Of a DNA stretch of 64,000 nucleotides, positions 44,840 to 56,755 are shown piece after piece. How positions within the stretch are numbered: the first letter of the stretch is position 1; the number at the start of each line of letters is the position of its first letter. Made by a program: the position numbers and the translations under genes. The stretch covers positions 186,001-250,000 of the forward strand of contig JAUIRK010000879.1 in assembly GCA_030549495.1 (NCBI GenBank), written 5' to 3'. Under the pieces are notes generated by a model. The model saw only the letters and a program-made list of their open reading frames with translations. It searched no databases and was not told the DNA's origin. The DNA comes from Nectonema munidae (taxonomy: Eukaryota > Nematomorpha > Nectonematoida > Nectonematidae).

Positions 44840-47450
44840 AAATTAAGACTTAATTTCATTACAAATTTTACAACCTTTTATCATTTCTTTAATTTTCAAA
44901 ATTGAAAATAGTAAATTTTTATTACGAAGAAAATGTGACATTCTCGTTATTCTAGGATGGCAAAGTTGGTTGTGTATGTCATTAAGCATGGGCGTATCTG
45001 TTGCAGCAAAAACTGCCCTTGAAAGTATATCAGTAACAGCATTAAGGCTCCCCTTTCGGCATTTTACATCGTAATCATAAGAAACTAGCTCCATTCTGCT
45101 TTTTATTAAACATGTATTATAGTGCTTCTTGATCGGTGATCAACGTAAAATGACGTCCTAACAATTCCTCCCACTTTCTTATGGCTTCTACTATTGCACA
45201 TGCCTCTTTTTCTAAAGAAGAGTGAGCTTTCTCGTCTTTTCGCAGCGTTCTAGCATTAAATGCGATCTGTTAGCCGTTTTGGTTGAGCGAAGCTGCTATG
45301 GCAAAGTCGATAGTGTCTGTTTCCAAAACTAAAGGTTGATTCGGTTTTATTACTTGCAGACTAGTTTTACTAAGTACGCTTTTAAGTTTTTGAAATGCAG
45401 TGATTTCCTCGTCACCCAAGGGAAAAGATTTAGCATTTTAAGGGCCTTATATGATCCGAATATTGCGGAATCCAGCGTGCATAATAGGCAAAAAGTCCAA
45501 TGACTGACTCTTTTCAAAGCTTTTAAAGTATCAAGTGGTCTCATTTCAAGTAGCGGTTTAACTCCATTTGGGTCAGATTGCACCAAGTTATGACTAATTT
45601 TGTAACCCAGAAGACAAATTTGGTTTTTAGCGATTGGTGATTTTCAAGCAGCGTTCAAAAGATTTTAGGTTTATGTTATGGTCAGAGAGGTCGAGACCAT
45701 AATTTTATCTATAATTCTCTGAAAACACGGCATGGCATTTGTAAGACCGAATGGAATACGCGTAAACTGATACAGTTTATGTTTCCACTGAAATGCTTTA
45801 TACGCTTTATCATTCGTCACGAGTTTCACTTGATGATATACAGACTTGGTCTAACGTAGTAAAAACTCTAAAACGCCCTACTTTTATGAAAAATTTATTT
45901 GAAAAAAAGTAAAAAGAAATCTTCATCCAACTTTGGGCGGAGAACTGCACAGAGAAATTTCATTCATGGAGATGCAGGAACTCCAGCAAAAATTAATTAA
46001 AGTTAAAAAAAAACTTCAGGAATATTTCCATTTGAAAACAAATCATAAAGTGCATTAAAACATTCAGTTAAATATATAGAAAATATAAAGCACTAAACAT
46101 GGGTATAATAGTAAATAGGTAAAGCAAAAGTAAGAAAATTAAAAAAAAAGATGAAAATACAAAAAGCGCGAGTACAATAATAAATAAAAAGATTTAATAA
46201 AGAAGCGACTTAAATGCTGATTTTTTAAATAGGCTGAGGGTAGAAAATTCCAAAAAGTTTTTATAAGTATTCACAAACTTCATTTACAATTGATTTGATT
46301 TTAGGCAATGGATACGCATCTAGTTGAGTAAACCTATTTATCGTTTAACTGGAATTTATGACCATGCGACGTTTATGGTTCTTATTTTTACTAAAGAAAG
46401 ACTGAGCTCTCCAAGGATAATTACTTTCCTCTATAATGCTCCTTAAGCAATCTTCTCATTTCTTTTTCAATAAACTCGTTATCCGCATCGCTATACTGCC
46501 TAGATTTTTTTGCAATAGAGCGGAAGTCCTTGGTTAAATAACGAAATAAAGACGGAGAAAGTACCTGTAATTTTGGAAGAGAGCATAGTGGAATACCGGG
46601 AAGTTTCTTTCGTAAATGAAGCTTTATAAATTCGTGTGCACTCATGAACTAGATCACTTACAAGATATTCTAAAACATTAAATTTTACGGTATGATACGT
46701 GTTCTCTTTAAATAATAAATTTTCTAAACAATAACCTAATATTGACACAGTATAGTTAGATGAAGCCATACTTAGAACTCCATGAAAAAGAAACACCTTC
46801 AAAGTTGCCTTCTTTACGAAGTCGAAAAAAACAAAATTTTCAGTAGATCCTGTATCTTTTAAACATTTTCCTTCAATTTGCTCTGCCTTTGCTATAATTA
46901 AAACATTTGAATTAAATTTACTAAAAGTAGATGCTATAACAGTCATATATAGCACCTACTTGCTTATAAGTAACCATACAAGAAGATTGATTGTCAAATT
47001 TACAAGAAGTAGTTGCTAGAATAGGATCATACATACAAGAAGATTTACAGACTTTAGAAAAATCTCCCATTTTGTTAGACTTGTAACTTTTAGCTGGACA
47101 GTTCCTCCTTGAATGGAGAGTATTCACACAGAAAATGCAAAAATGGTTAGACTGATAACCATAATGCAAGTTAGATGGATTCAATTTAATCGAAACAATA
47201 AAAGAACTTGCGTCTCTAGTCAAGTAATCATCGGAGTTGTTTTGCGCTATTTCTATGGTGCGAGCTTGATCATATGGACTTTGTAGGCTCAAACTTTTGT
47301 TTTTGAGTAAACGAAAACGAATAGTGTTTGAAGCAAGACCGGTGATCAAGACAACTCTTATTTGTTCATCTTTGTATTGTTCAAAAGAAATAGAAGAATA
47401 CTCGCATTTAAGGCTTGGTTTTGAAGTTGTTACATAAAAACGTTCACACT
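44840..47450 (-). mobile_element. Ty3/Gypsy LTR retrotransposon fossil
   Basis: Parts appear in the usual order on the minus strand. Gag with a zinc knuckle lies near 47100-47350, then an aspartic protease region (about 46955-46650), reverse transcriptase (about 46645-45700), RNase H (about 45590-45100) and the start of integrase (about 45095-44843). The RNase H to integrase junction (YDYDVKCRKGSLNAVTDILS and LCHPRITRMSHFLRNKNL) is diagnostic of Ty3/Gypsy. The element is broken, with roughly half a dozen or more breaks, and old. No pair of long terminal repeats was recognised at its ends. Confidence 0.8.
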
Positions 47451-47469
47451 TTCGCCTGGTTATTGCTTA

Positions 47470-47930
47470 CGTATGGCTAATAAGTGACGAGCAAAAACTT
47501 GATTTTTTTCTTTATGTAAATACTTTCCAGCTTTGAGATTGCGTTGTAATACTCTTATATGTTCTCTATGTACATGTAGACGGAGGCGGGAATGTAGTTC
47601 GTGGGTACAGAACGTTTATCTGGCTTGTGCGGTGAAAACAGCTGCTGTTGTAGAGTTAGGATCTATGTCGAGCCTCTCAGGACGTACAAACTTATTCATA
47701 AGTCGTTACGGATAAGGAAAGATAGGTTGAAAGTAAATTGTAATGAACAAGTAAGTTTATTTAAGAAAGGCAAGCTTTACTTTCAACGTAAATGTCAAAA
47801 TGTGCGCGTTTATATAGTGTTTGAAATGCAAGTGAAATATCATTGCGGTTGAAGGCAGCAATTGATTATAATTGAAGTGTGTATCAGTTGATTGATGAAT
47901 ATTAACGTCGTGCTTCAAGGCACTCAATTA
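47470..47930. other. Sequence between Gypsy fossil and LINE
   Basis: Slightly GC-richer DNA (47570-47720) of unclear origin. It may belong to the flank of the Gypsy fossil. No gene is recognised. Confidence 0.3.
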
Positions 47931-47943
47931 TAACAATAATGCT

Positions 47944-48710
47944 ATGATTTTATCTTCTCTTGAGCAAATCCATAATTCGTGCAATTCTAATTTGTTGACC
48001 ATTAACCACAGAAAATCACACTGCATGGACTTTTCAAATCTAAAACAAATAAAAGATTTTTCTAAATTGCTTAATCAGATTGAAATATCTTTAATGAAAA
48101 AATTTAATTTTCTGGGTCTCATAATCAACGATAGACTTAGATGGAAACACCATATTATCCCGCTTTGTTGAAACCATAAAGCAATGCAGAAATTATTTTT
48201 TTTTCCAATGATTGAAAGTCCTCTATAAATTTTTATTTCTTCCTCATCTAAACTACAGTGTTTTAAATTGGGGAAACTCTCCCACAACAAAGTTTCTGAC
48301 TCTTCAAAAAATAAACTCATGTTTTTTAAAAGCTACATAGCGCACACATCGCCTCTATTTTTTAAAATTTCCTCCCTCAAGATATCCAATATTCATAAAC
48401 TTAAACTGGCTATTTTTACATAGAAATACACTCATCACTGTTTACAAGAAATCTTCGAGAATCTTGTCATCTACAATTTCGAAGAGAAAAATATTTTCTC
48501 CCAGGATTAAAGAAAATATGATTACCCTTTCGTTTAAGCTTTCCAACTCCAAACAAGTTATCAATTACAAAATGTCTGAGTTACAGTCAAGATGCTTGGC
48601 ATTTCTTTACTATAGGGCGCAGTTGGTTATTATGAAATTTTTGCCATTTCTTTCACTATGTGAACATGGTTGGAAGATTTTAAAACTATCAAACCTGGAT
48701 AAAAACCAAT
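47944..48710 (+). mobile_element. LINE reverse transcriptase C-terminal fragment
   Basis: The first frame (47944-48171) reads IHNSCNSNLLTINHRKSHCM and FNFLGLIINDRLRWKHHI, the segment right after the polymerase YxDD box in jockey/CR1-type LINEs. Another frame near 48225-48340 gives LFLPHLNYSVLNWGNSPTTK, the thumb region. A third frame (48464-48712) continues the C-terminus (MSELQSRCLAFLYY). At least two frame breaks and no catalytic core. Old, 5'-truncated copy. Confidence 0.65.
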
Positions 48711-48719
48711 AAGAAAATC

Positions 48720-49930
48720 TAGTATTTTATACAAAAATAATTAATATAGAAAATACTTTCTAGGTAAAAGATGAATTTTTATACTAAAAAGGGATAAACA
48801 ATCAGAATTTGTAATAAATTTTCCGAATTTGTTTTATTGACACATAAGATTAGTCTACCTATCTACCTACCGAAAACGAATCAGAACAAAAATATAAATA
48901 TAAATAAAATTTTTAAATTAAATAAAAAATTAGTAATTAGTAAAATAATTTTAATTAATATAAATTTAAAAAAATTATTTTTCTTTCTTTATTTTTGTAA
49001 CTTTTATATGGCTTCACCTAAGATTTCCTAGGGGTTCTGCTTTTTAAATCATCCAATTGGGAAAATATATGTTTTAAAAAGTTATCTGAATGTTTTTTTT
49101 ATTCTTTATAGAAATAATTAATATGAAAAATACTAAAAGCTAAAGAGAAATTTTTTTACTAGAAACTACTTTGGAAATTGAAGTTGAAGGTCAGGGGTTC
49201 GATCTAAGGCTGCCAACTCTTAAAAACAAATTTACAAAAACTGTGATTAACCATCTTAAGCATAATGCGAGCATATATCCTTTTGTCTGAAAGTGCTTTG
49301 ATATCTACATTCTACAACCAACCAAATTTTTTTATATTCCTAACCCTTGAAAGCTTAACTTTTGTTTTTCTATCTAACCATTATATTTATTTTATACCCT
49401 ACTTTTTATTTATTTTTCATTATGCTAATTAAATTATATTTTACAAATTTATATATAATATTTGACCAACATCATTCATTTAATGATATGACAAATAAAA
49501 GTGCACGCTCTGACCCCGAATCTTCCAATTCTATCACCGATACCTTTAATCAATTATTCGATGATTTTATAGCTTATACTACACTAAGTTCAAATGATAT
49601 AATACTGTTCAATAACCTAAAATTATCAAACTTTCGAAAGCCATAACATTAAATCAACCTCAATACAATCATACGCAAACGTTAGTTTAGCGACTATTTA
49701 CTCATCTACACATATTTAATCATCACCAAAAATACAAACACCTTGAAACTAACCTGACATTAAAAATCACTCTATCTAATGACATTTTAACTAGAATCAC
49801 CAAAACTAGATCATCCCACTCTTGAACCATCTATTTTCAATTCAAAAATTTTGACCAAAAATTGCTGCTAACACTCATAAAAACGGGCTAAACGCAAATG
49901 ATTTATCCCTCCAAAACTTAAATTTATATT
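48720..49930. other. AT-rich sequence, no gene confirmed
   Basis: A B-box-like GGGTTCGATCTAAG at 49195-49210 lacks a convincing A box. A 94-residue plus-strand frame (49362-49646) is hydrophobic at its start and Ser/Asp-rich at its end, with no family match. Confidence 0.3.
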
Positions 49931-49939
49931 ACGTGGCAT

Positions 49940-50435
49940 CCATTGGCGTAGCCAGAGCGAAGTACATGGGGGGGGGGCACAAAAAATAGGCTTATATTGA
50001 AAAATCTGAATCACCCTGATTAAGTTTTTAAAATTCATCCGAAAAATTCTCAATTTTCCACATCACCTTCAAAATATTGATAATAGATGAATTGGTTTGA
50101 TTTAAATTTTGGTAAAACATTTTTTTTATTGATTTAAACGATAATTTTTCACTATTAAACTCATAAAACTAATATGGCTTAGAAATTTTTTATAGTTTAT
50201 TGTATGCTAAAACATTTGAATAATGCGAAAATTTTCAGCAAACACCTTCATAACGCCATTAAGATTAATGTTGCTTGTATAATTTCTCAAATATGATAAA
50301 ATTATAAGATTTTGCTTTCGTTCATGGAGCATTGATGATCTTTGTTCAGACAAAATGCGCTTAAAAAAAGAAACAAACAACTTAGATAAACTCACTAGCA
50401 GATCGTCTGCCTTAATTCTTCTGCAAAGCAAAAGG
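49940..50435 (-). mobile_element. hAT C-terminal fragment with poly-G end
   Basis: Minus-strand frame 50431-50207 ends in SEQRSSMLHERKQNLIILS and NINLNGVMKVFAENFRI. These match the hAT dimerisation-domain end (RSTMxQERLxxLAxxSIExxIxxxxxxxxIIxxFA). Downstream at 49943-49977 lies TTGGCGTAGCCAGAGCG, then GTACATGG and a G10 run followed by CAC, the same end type as near 57.76 kb. The ~200 bases between the two are AT-rich. Confidence 0.55.
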
Positions 50436-50639
50436 GAACAATGGTCTTAAATGGGTACAAAAATGAATCGATTTTAGGTCAAAGTATCCCAAATGCAGTT
50501 TTAAAACTTCCTCAAACGTGTTTTCAAATTATTGCGATGAAGTGGCATTTTCATCTAGAGATGGTTTTTCGATTTGGTTATCGTTTTTTTTCACTCACTA
50601 ATTGTCTGGCATTCATTTTTTTTTGTGAACTTTAATTTT

Positions 50640-51100
50640 GATTGACCTTTCGAAAATTCAGCCTTTTTAATACTTTTGTTATAACTAGGCATTTTTCTTT
50701 ATATACGGTTGCAAACTCTATAAAATTTAAATAAAGGTCTATCAGAGGTCTGGCAAGACCTCTGGGGAGACAACTTGCCAGACCCTATTATATATTCAAA
50801 TGTGTAAATCGTAAATTGCTAAAAAAAAAAACGTACTTTTTAAAATATTAAAATAATTTAAAATTTTAAAAACGTCTAAATTTCAAATTTAAAAACAATA
50901 TTTAAATAATTAAAAATTTTAAAAATGTAAATAAAATTTTTTAAATTAAAAAAAAATCTAATTTAATTTAGAATTATATTATTTAGAAAATTACTTGGGA
51001 AGTTGAGAAGGATTTAATATGCTGCTTCAAATATATTCAGAAAAATTGTATATTTTCAAATATAGAACCTCATTCAAGATAAATTGCAAAATTATCTACA
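50640..51100. other. AT-rich sequence, no gene seen
   Basis: Simple A/T-rich sequence up to the Tigger target site. A short near-duplicate phrase (GGTCTGGCAAGACC, CTTGCCAGACC) occurs at 50750-50785. Confidence 0.45.
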
Positions 51101-51265
51101 TATACAGTAACTCCCCTCTCTATAACGACTTCCCCGCTAATACTACTTTATTTTCTGTGCAGACATGAATTTACTTTAAAATTACCCCTCTTTTCCTCAG
51201 ATGCGACCCGAAGTTTTATGCTCATTGTACTGTTTAATGAATATTCTTTAAGATGACATCCTTAT

Positions 51266-52447
51266 TAGAGGTGTACCGAATATTCTGTAACTATTCGGTA
51301 TTCGGCCTATTCGGTCATTTTTCTCACTATTCGGTATTCGGCCTTTTTGTGGACTATTCGGTACCGAATAATTTTATATTATAAGTGTATTTCACCACCA
51401 CCATGTGGCTCACCAGACTACTTAAATGGCTATAGCTATACCTTTATGGCTTTTTTGAACAACTTTATTAATTAAATGCAAACAAGAATATGAACACAAA
51501 TAAAACATAGGAATATGAACAGAAAAAATGAAAAAGTAAATGGCTAATGCAAACATGAATACGAACACAAAAAGTAAATACGGTGATTACTAAGCTATTG
51601 CTTAATACCTAGACAGAAGACTCATTAGTCAGTACTGTACTTATATTGATAAATTTTGACAGTCAAAGTTGTTAGAGATCCACTGTGCTGTTAAGCTTAT
51701 GAATGGAAAGTTTGATGTAGTGACAGTCAATATATCTGTTGTTAAAGAAATAAAAATTGCTGCTAGTACCTCAGCTTCAACTTTCTTAAATAGCTGATCA
51801 TATATATTTGGGACAATCTTATCAGAAAAATATCTCCTACGTGGAATACTATATTTAGGGTAAATTTTTTCATAAGACGTTTGAAACCTTATAGTTTGTA
51901 GGTTGTTTGATGCGCCTTACATACATAAGCCACCTATGCTGGTTTACAGGCAACTACACGTTTAAAACCTTCATTTTCAACAACTGAAAATGGCTGTGTA
52001 TCTACAGCAATCATCTCCAATTAATTTGTGAAGTTCAACAGCTCTATGGTCATTTATGTTCCATATTTTCTTTCTCTCCAGAGAGAGAGATTTTTTGCAA
52101 TCCTTCCCCCTCTTGAAACCTTGTCATTGCATAAATTACACAAACAGTATGTTGGATCATTTTCACGAGGCTTAAAATATTTCCATACGACACTGCGACT
52201 TTGAGACATTTGAAAATTCAAACTATAATTGTATTTCTAATTATGAATACTATGTAATGAACAATCGTTATAATTGCTAGCTAAGAGTTTCTAAAAAGAT
52301 AAAAATAAAATATACAATTAATATAAACATAAAAATGGCTAAAACAACATATAGACATAAAAGAATATTATGTGTATTCGGCCATTACCGAATAGTATGC
52401 AACCGAATATTCGGTATTCGGCAAAAATGCTGTTCGGTGCATCTCTA
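51266..52447 (-). mobile_element. hAT deletion derivative inside Tigger
   Basis: Terminal inverted repeats TAGAGGTGTACCGAA and (minus strand) TAGAGATGCACCGAA, with many ATTCGGTATTCGGCC words just inside both ends. The 8-bp duplication ATCCTTAT lies at 51258-51265 and 52448-52455, as expected of hAT. The minus strand keeps a BED-type finger (VVWKYFKPRENDPTYCLCNL, near 52195-52095), then QPFSVVENEGFKRVVA and SLTTDILTVTTSNFPFISLT, fragments of a ZBED-like transposase. Most of the catalytic domain is missing, so this copy could move only with help. Confidence 0.9.
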
Positions 52448-53355
52448 ATCCTTATATTGAAAGAAAATGATGTTATCGCATGTAAGTATGTAAAAAGGTG
52501 CTTTATATGTAATCATTGAAATGATTTATGTGGACTTGATGCACATGAATTCTTTCTTATTGTGTCTGATGTATAACTGTGTATGATATTAGAAATTTCT
52601 TGTTTAGTTTTATTAGAATTGTCAATGTTTATTGTGCATTACGACCTGTGGTTTGTAACTCACCTTGATTCTAATGAAAATTTAATTGATTCATATTGTT
52701 GATACTCAATCTAACTAACTTACCTTCATTCTGTCTTCACATTATCAACGCTTACTTTTTTCATGTCTAACAAAAAAACGTTTTCACTTGAGTCTGAAAC
52801 AAAAAGTAGAAGTCATCGAAAAATATGATAAGGGCATGAAGTGTTTGTATATCCCTAAAGAAATGAGTGTGGGCAAAACTCAAGTGCAAAATATTACCCG
52901 GAATAGAGAAAAAATTAAAGAACTACGGGATAATGGCTCGAATCCTAAAATGAAGATTACCAAACTGAAAGAAACAGAAAATGATTCTTTGAACAAGTTA
53001 GTATTCAAGTGGTTTTGTGAGATAAGAAGAAAAAATATTCCTATATCAGGTAAGCTAATTCAAGAAAAGGCACTTTTACTGTCTAAAGATCTGAAGTTAG
53101 AAAGATTTGTTGCTTCAAATCGTTGGTTAGATCGATTTCAAAAAAGGCATAATATCTCTTGCTCCATTTTATCTGGAGAGAGTGCAAGCGTAAGTGAAGA
53201 AACGTTGAAAATTGGTGTTCAGGTTTGATGTCTTTATTTGCTAGATGACATTTTCAATGCAGATGAGACGGCTCTATTTTTTCGTACTTTGCCTAACAAA
53301 TCGCATGTGATGAAAGGAAAAGGTTGTAAAGGGGTCAAAAAATAGGTTAACTGTT

Positions 53356-55675
53356 GTTGTTGTTGTCGACTTCGTTCACCATTCGACATCTGAAGAGTGA
53401 ACCCTGACGTCGCAGTCCAGCTCCCACTCCAGTTTCGAAGACCATCTGGAAAGCAACTCAGCCACACTTACGGGATTCGCTCAGAGATCTATCGGTTTCA
53501 AATTGGTTGTGATATGTTTGCAGTTGAATAGATGTTGTGTGTCGTGTGTGGTAGTGGCATAAAGGACATTCGGGTGAAGGGTGTGTGCTCGGTGATATTA
53601 TGTTCATGTATGAGTTTAGTAGTGGTGATTTGTTGGCGCGAAGTTGTCATAGTGTGCGTCGGATTTGATGGGAGAGTGCTTCTTCGTTGGGGTTGATGCT
53701 TGGTGCAGGTGAGTTTATGGTTTTGCCTGTTTGTGAGGTATGTGTTTACAATTTTGGTGTGTATTTGCTTTGTGTTTTGTTTTATTGTAAGGAGTGTTGT
53801 TGCATAGGGAGTTGTGTCGTTGTTAACGGTGTAGTTTTGGTTATGGTGAATGGTTTGTTTTTTGTTTCTGGGTTGTTTTTCTTGTGTCGTGATGTAGTTA
53901 AGTGGGTGATCGGGGAGTAAAGTTTTTTGTCTGAGCTGAGAGGCGTGTAGTCTGAGATGTTCATTTAAATGCAGAGTTCTAGTTTCTTCGTGTAGATGCT
54001 GTGTGTTTGTGTCTCTTGTGCCTCCGGATATAATTCTTAGGGCATTGTTTTGTATTCTTTGTAGGTCTTGTGTGTTAGAGTTTGATATGATTGGTGACCA
54101 TATTGTGCTTGCGTATTCGAGTATGGGTCTTGTGATTGTTTTGTAAGTGGTTAGTAGTGTTTCTTTGTTTTTCCCCCAGTGAGATGATGTTAGTTGCTTG
54201 AGTATGTTTATTTGATATGTTGGTGAAAAGTGTGTTGCGTGTCGAATGTCAGTCCTAAAATTGTGGGATTTTTTACTGTAGGGATTTGTACCCAAAAAAA
54301 AGGATTTGTGAGTGGGAAGGAGCTTTTTATTGCTGTGTATTTTTCCACGAGGGATGTGGTGTTTGTCTGCCATGAGTATTAAGTTTGTTAGAAATTTTGT
54401 TCCTGTGTGGACATTGCTGGGGGGTTCAATGTTTTGAAGGGAAGATTCAATTTCCTCTGTGTACGCTGTCCAATTAGCTTTAGAGTAGTCGGTGTAGCAT
54501 CGACGTGGCTGGTGTGTTTTAAATGAAGTTTTGGTATTGTATGTTGTACGTATAGGTAAGTGGTCCGAGCTGAGGCAGTGAGCGTGTTCCATGTTATGTT
54601 ATTAGCTAGTGTGTTTGTTGTAGATGTTATATCGGGTGATGTGGATTGTTGTGCTTGGTTGGTGGGTTTCCTTGTTGCTGTATTTGTGTTTAGGATTGTG
54701 TGATTGCTGTTTTGTATTATTTCTGCTATGTGTGTGCCTCGGTGGTCTTCGTAAGGTGAGTGCCACAGTGTGGAGTGTGCGTTGATGTCCCCGGTGATGA
54801 TACTCGGTTCGAGAGTTGTGAGGTATGCGAAAGTGTTAGTGATGTCGGTGTCTTCGGAATTGTGGTTTGGGTTCGTTGTGTCTCTTGGGGGTATGTATAA
54901 GTTGGAAATGTATATCGATCTTTTTGGAGTGAGTACAATTTTGATAGTTTGTATTTCTGTTTAGCGTTGGCTAAGGTGAAGTGGAGTAGTAAGAGGTGAG
55001 AAGATGATGCGATTATGTATATAAGTTAGCAAGCCTCCTCCTTGTTTGTGTTGTCTGTCACTGCGGATGGGGGTGTAGTCTGTGATGTTAAGTGTTTTGT
55101 GTTTTGCGGTTAGTTTTGTTTCTTGTATTGTGATTATGTCTGCATTGTGTGTGTTAGCTAAGTGTTCGAGTTCTCTTATTTTGTTTCTTATTCCGTTGAT
55201 GTTTATTTGTATGATGTTGAGTTTTTTGTTGTTGGGTATGTTGATTTTTAAGTCTTTGTGTGATGTAGTTTTTCGTTGAAAGGCAATTTGTTGAGTATGT
55301 TCTTTTTTCGAGTAGAGTGAGTTATTTATGTTGTGTCTGTTGCATTTCCATTTGTTGTTGTAACTTTTTAGAGTAGTTTTTGTGCATTTAAGGTGTACCC
55401 AATGTTTGTTTGTCGAGTTGCAAACTATGGATGTATGTCTGTGTGTAATGAGAGTGTTGCAAATTTCACATATCCAGATTTTAGGTCCCGGATTAGATTC
55501 TACGTCTCCCGCAAGGAGCAGTAGAGAAGCCTCCCATTCGGCCCGGTTCCGAAGGAGGTTGACCGAAAAAACGGGGTATTGGGTCCGGCTTTCGTCGGAC
55601 AAGGCAGATTTTCCCCAATTTGTTCCATGTTCTGGAAGCACTCCAACCACGAGCAGGCTGATGAAGTTTGAAGTA
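53356..55675 (-). mobile_element. 2A-bearing LINE, reverse transcriptase core deleted
   Basis: A 2.32-kb non-LTR retrotransposon in the Tigger coding region. Perfect 12-bp target duplication AGGTTAACTGTT at 53344-53355 and 55676-55687. Its 3' end is a (CAA)n tail (GTTGTTGTTGTTGT on the plus strand, from 53353). Minus-strand order: about 57 residues without Met, a 2A motif, a PHD-like Cys/His finger (WICEICNT, HWVHLKC, KWKCNRH), then the AP endonuclease (LNIIQININGIRNKI, IITIQETKL, ITGDINAHSTLW, LSSDHLPI). A 364-codon frame (54592-53498) then jumps from just after the endonuclease to the thumb (SSHWGKNKETLLTTYKTITR, PILEYASTIWSPII). Reverse transcriptase blocks with YxDD are absent. One or two frame changes break the endonuclease. 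Clade: CR1/jockey-like group. Confidence 0.9.
55483..55506 (-). other. 2A ribosome-skipping motif
   Basis: The minus strand encodes DVESNPGP, an exact match to the 2A consensus D-(V/I)-E-x-N-P-G-P, directly preceded by the hydrophobic ASLLLLAG. In picornaviruses and in some non-LTR retrotransposons this motif makes the ribosome skip the Gly-Pro bond and release two proteins from one frame (known of the motif). Here it would separate a ~60-residue leader from the finger/endonuclease protein. Activity in this organism is inference. Confidence 0.9.
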
Positions 55676-56755
55676 AGGTTAACTGTTCTTTTATGCTGCA
55701 GCGCATTTGTTGAAAAATTGACTCCTCTGGTGATTGGACGTTCAGCCAATCCCCTTTGTTTCAAACAAAAAAGCGTGGATGAATATTCAAATCTCTTCAG
55801 ACTGGGTTAATCGGCTGAACAATCGAATGAAAGTTAAATCAAGATCTATAATTTTATTTGTTCATCATTGTAGCGCTCATTCTTATTCTTCTTTATCGAA
55901 CGTGAAGTTAGTTTATCTTCCTCCAAACACAACTTCTCGGCGTCAGCCTTTCGATGCAGGAATCATCAAGGAGGTAAAATCATGCTACAGAAAGAAGCTG
56001 TTGAGACACATTTTGTTAAAAATGGACGAAGCGGAAAACGTGTCAGAAATTGCGGCTCAGGTCAGTATACTTGATGCAATAACCTGGTTGAAAGATTCAT
56101 CGGATTTGTTAACACCTGTGATGATTAAAAAATGTTTTGCTAAATGTGGTTTTACCTATAATGAAGTTTTACCTCAAGAAGAAAATTTTAACATTTATTC
56201 AATTTAATGTCAGAAACTGAGTGGAAAAACTTTATTGAGTTCGATTCCGCCATACATCCTATAGCTACGGGTGAAACTGACTGGGAAGAAAAAATTAGAT
56301 CTGAAGCTAGAGGAGAGCATCTTTCTGACAATGAAGAAGATTGTGATGATGTTGAATTGATAGAAGGGCAAATAATCAACAAAAAACAATGATGATTTAT
56401 CTTGAGAAGATCAGAGATAGAGCTCTCCAATCACAAGATGAAAGATTGATTAGTGTCAAAAGCTCTCAATCACATGAACAACTCCTCAGCAAAACAATCT
56501 AAAATAGATGATTTTTTTCATTTATGATTTTTTTTAATTATTTTTCAATAAACCATTGCTTTTCCATGTTTTGTTTTAAGTAAATTAACTCGTAAGTTCC
56601 TATTACGAACGTAATATAGTAGTAACTATTTTTTTTATTAAAAAAGTAAAACCCCTCTATAACGACTTCCTTGCAAATACGACTTTTTTAATATGGCTGA
56701 ACGATAGGTCGCAATTGAGGGGGTTTACTGTATAAGATTGTCCGAAAAACAAGTC

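Larger units (their letters stand above)
51105..56730 (+). mobile_element. Tigger/pogo element, both ends present, two insertions
   Basis: Terminal inverted repeats: CAGTAACTCCCCTCTCTATA at the left and its near complement at the right (GCAATTGAGGGGGTTTACTG), flanked by TA on both sides. Coding, plus strand: ATG at 52763, one-base frameshift, then frame 52788-53225 with the CENP-B-like helix-turn-helix (GKTQVQNITRNREKI, WLDRFQKRHNI). Next is FNADETALFFRTLPNKSHVM with the first catalytic Asp. After the nested LINE, frame 55677 onward reads EKLTPLVIGRSANPLCFK, ILFVHHCSAHS and QPFDAGIIKEVKSCYRKKLL, then an acidic tail to about 56500. The second catalytic Asp (normally VDNCxAH) is His here. Without the two insertions and their duplications the element is 2104 bp, the normal size. 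Confidence 0.93.

Noticed and set aside
47533-47852. Overlapping plus-strand frames with Cys and Arg clusters (LCTCRRRRECSSW).
   Set aside because: No known motif, and it lies at the flank of a Gypsy fossil; more likely non-coding element sequence than a gene.
49190-49215. B-box-like GGGTTCGATCTAAG as a possible tRNA or SINE.
   Set aside because: No A box at a suitable distance and no cloverleaf; left unassigned.
53687-53920. Plus-strand Cys/Val/Leu-rich frame resembling a membrane protein.
   Set aside because: It is the antisense of the Thr/Gln/Asn-rich tail of the 2A-bearing LINE.
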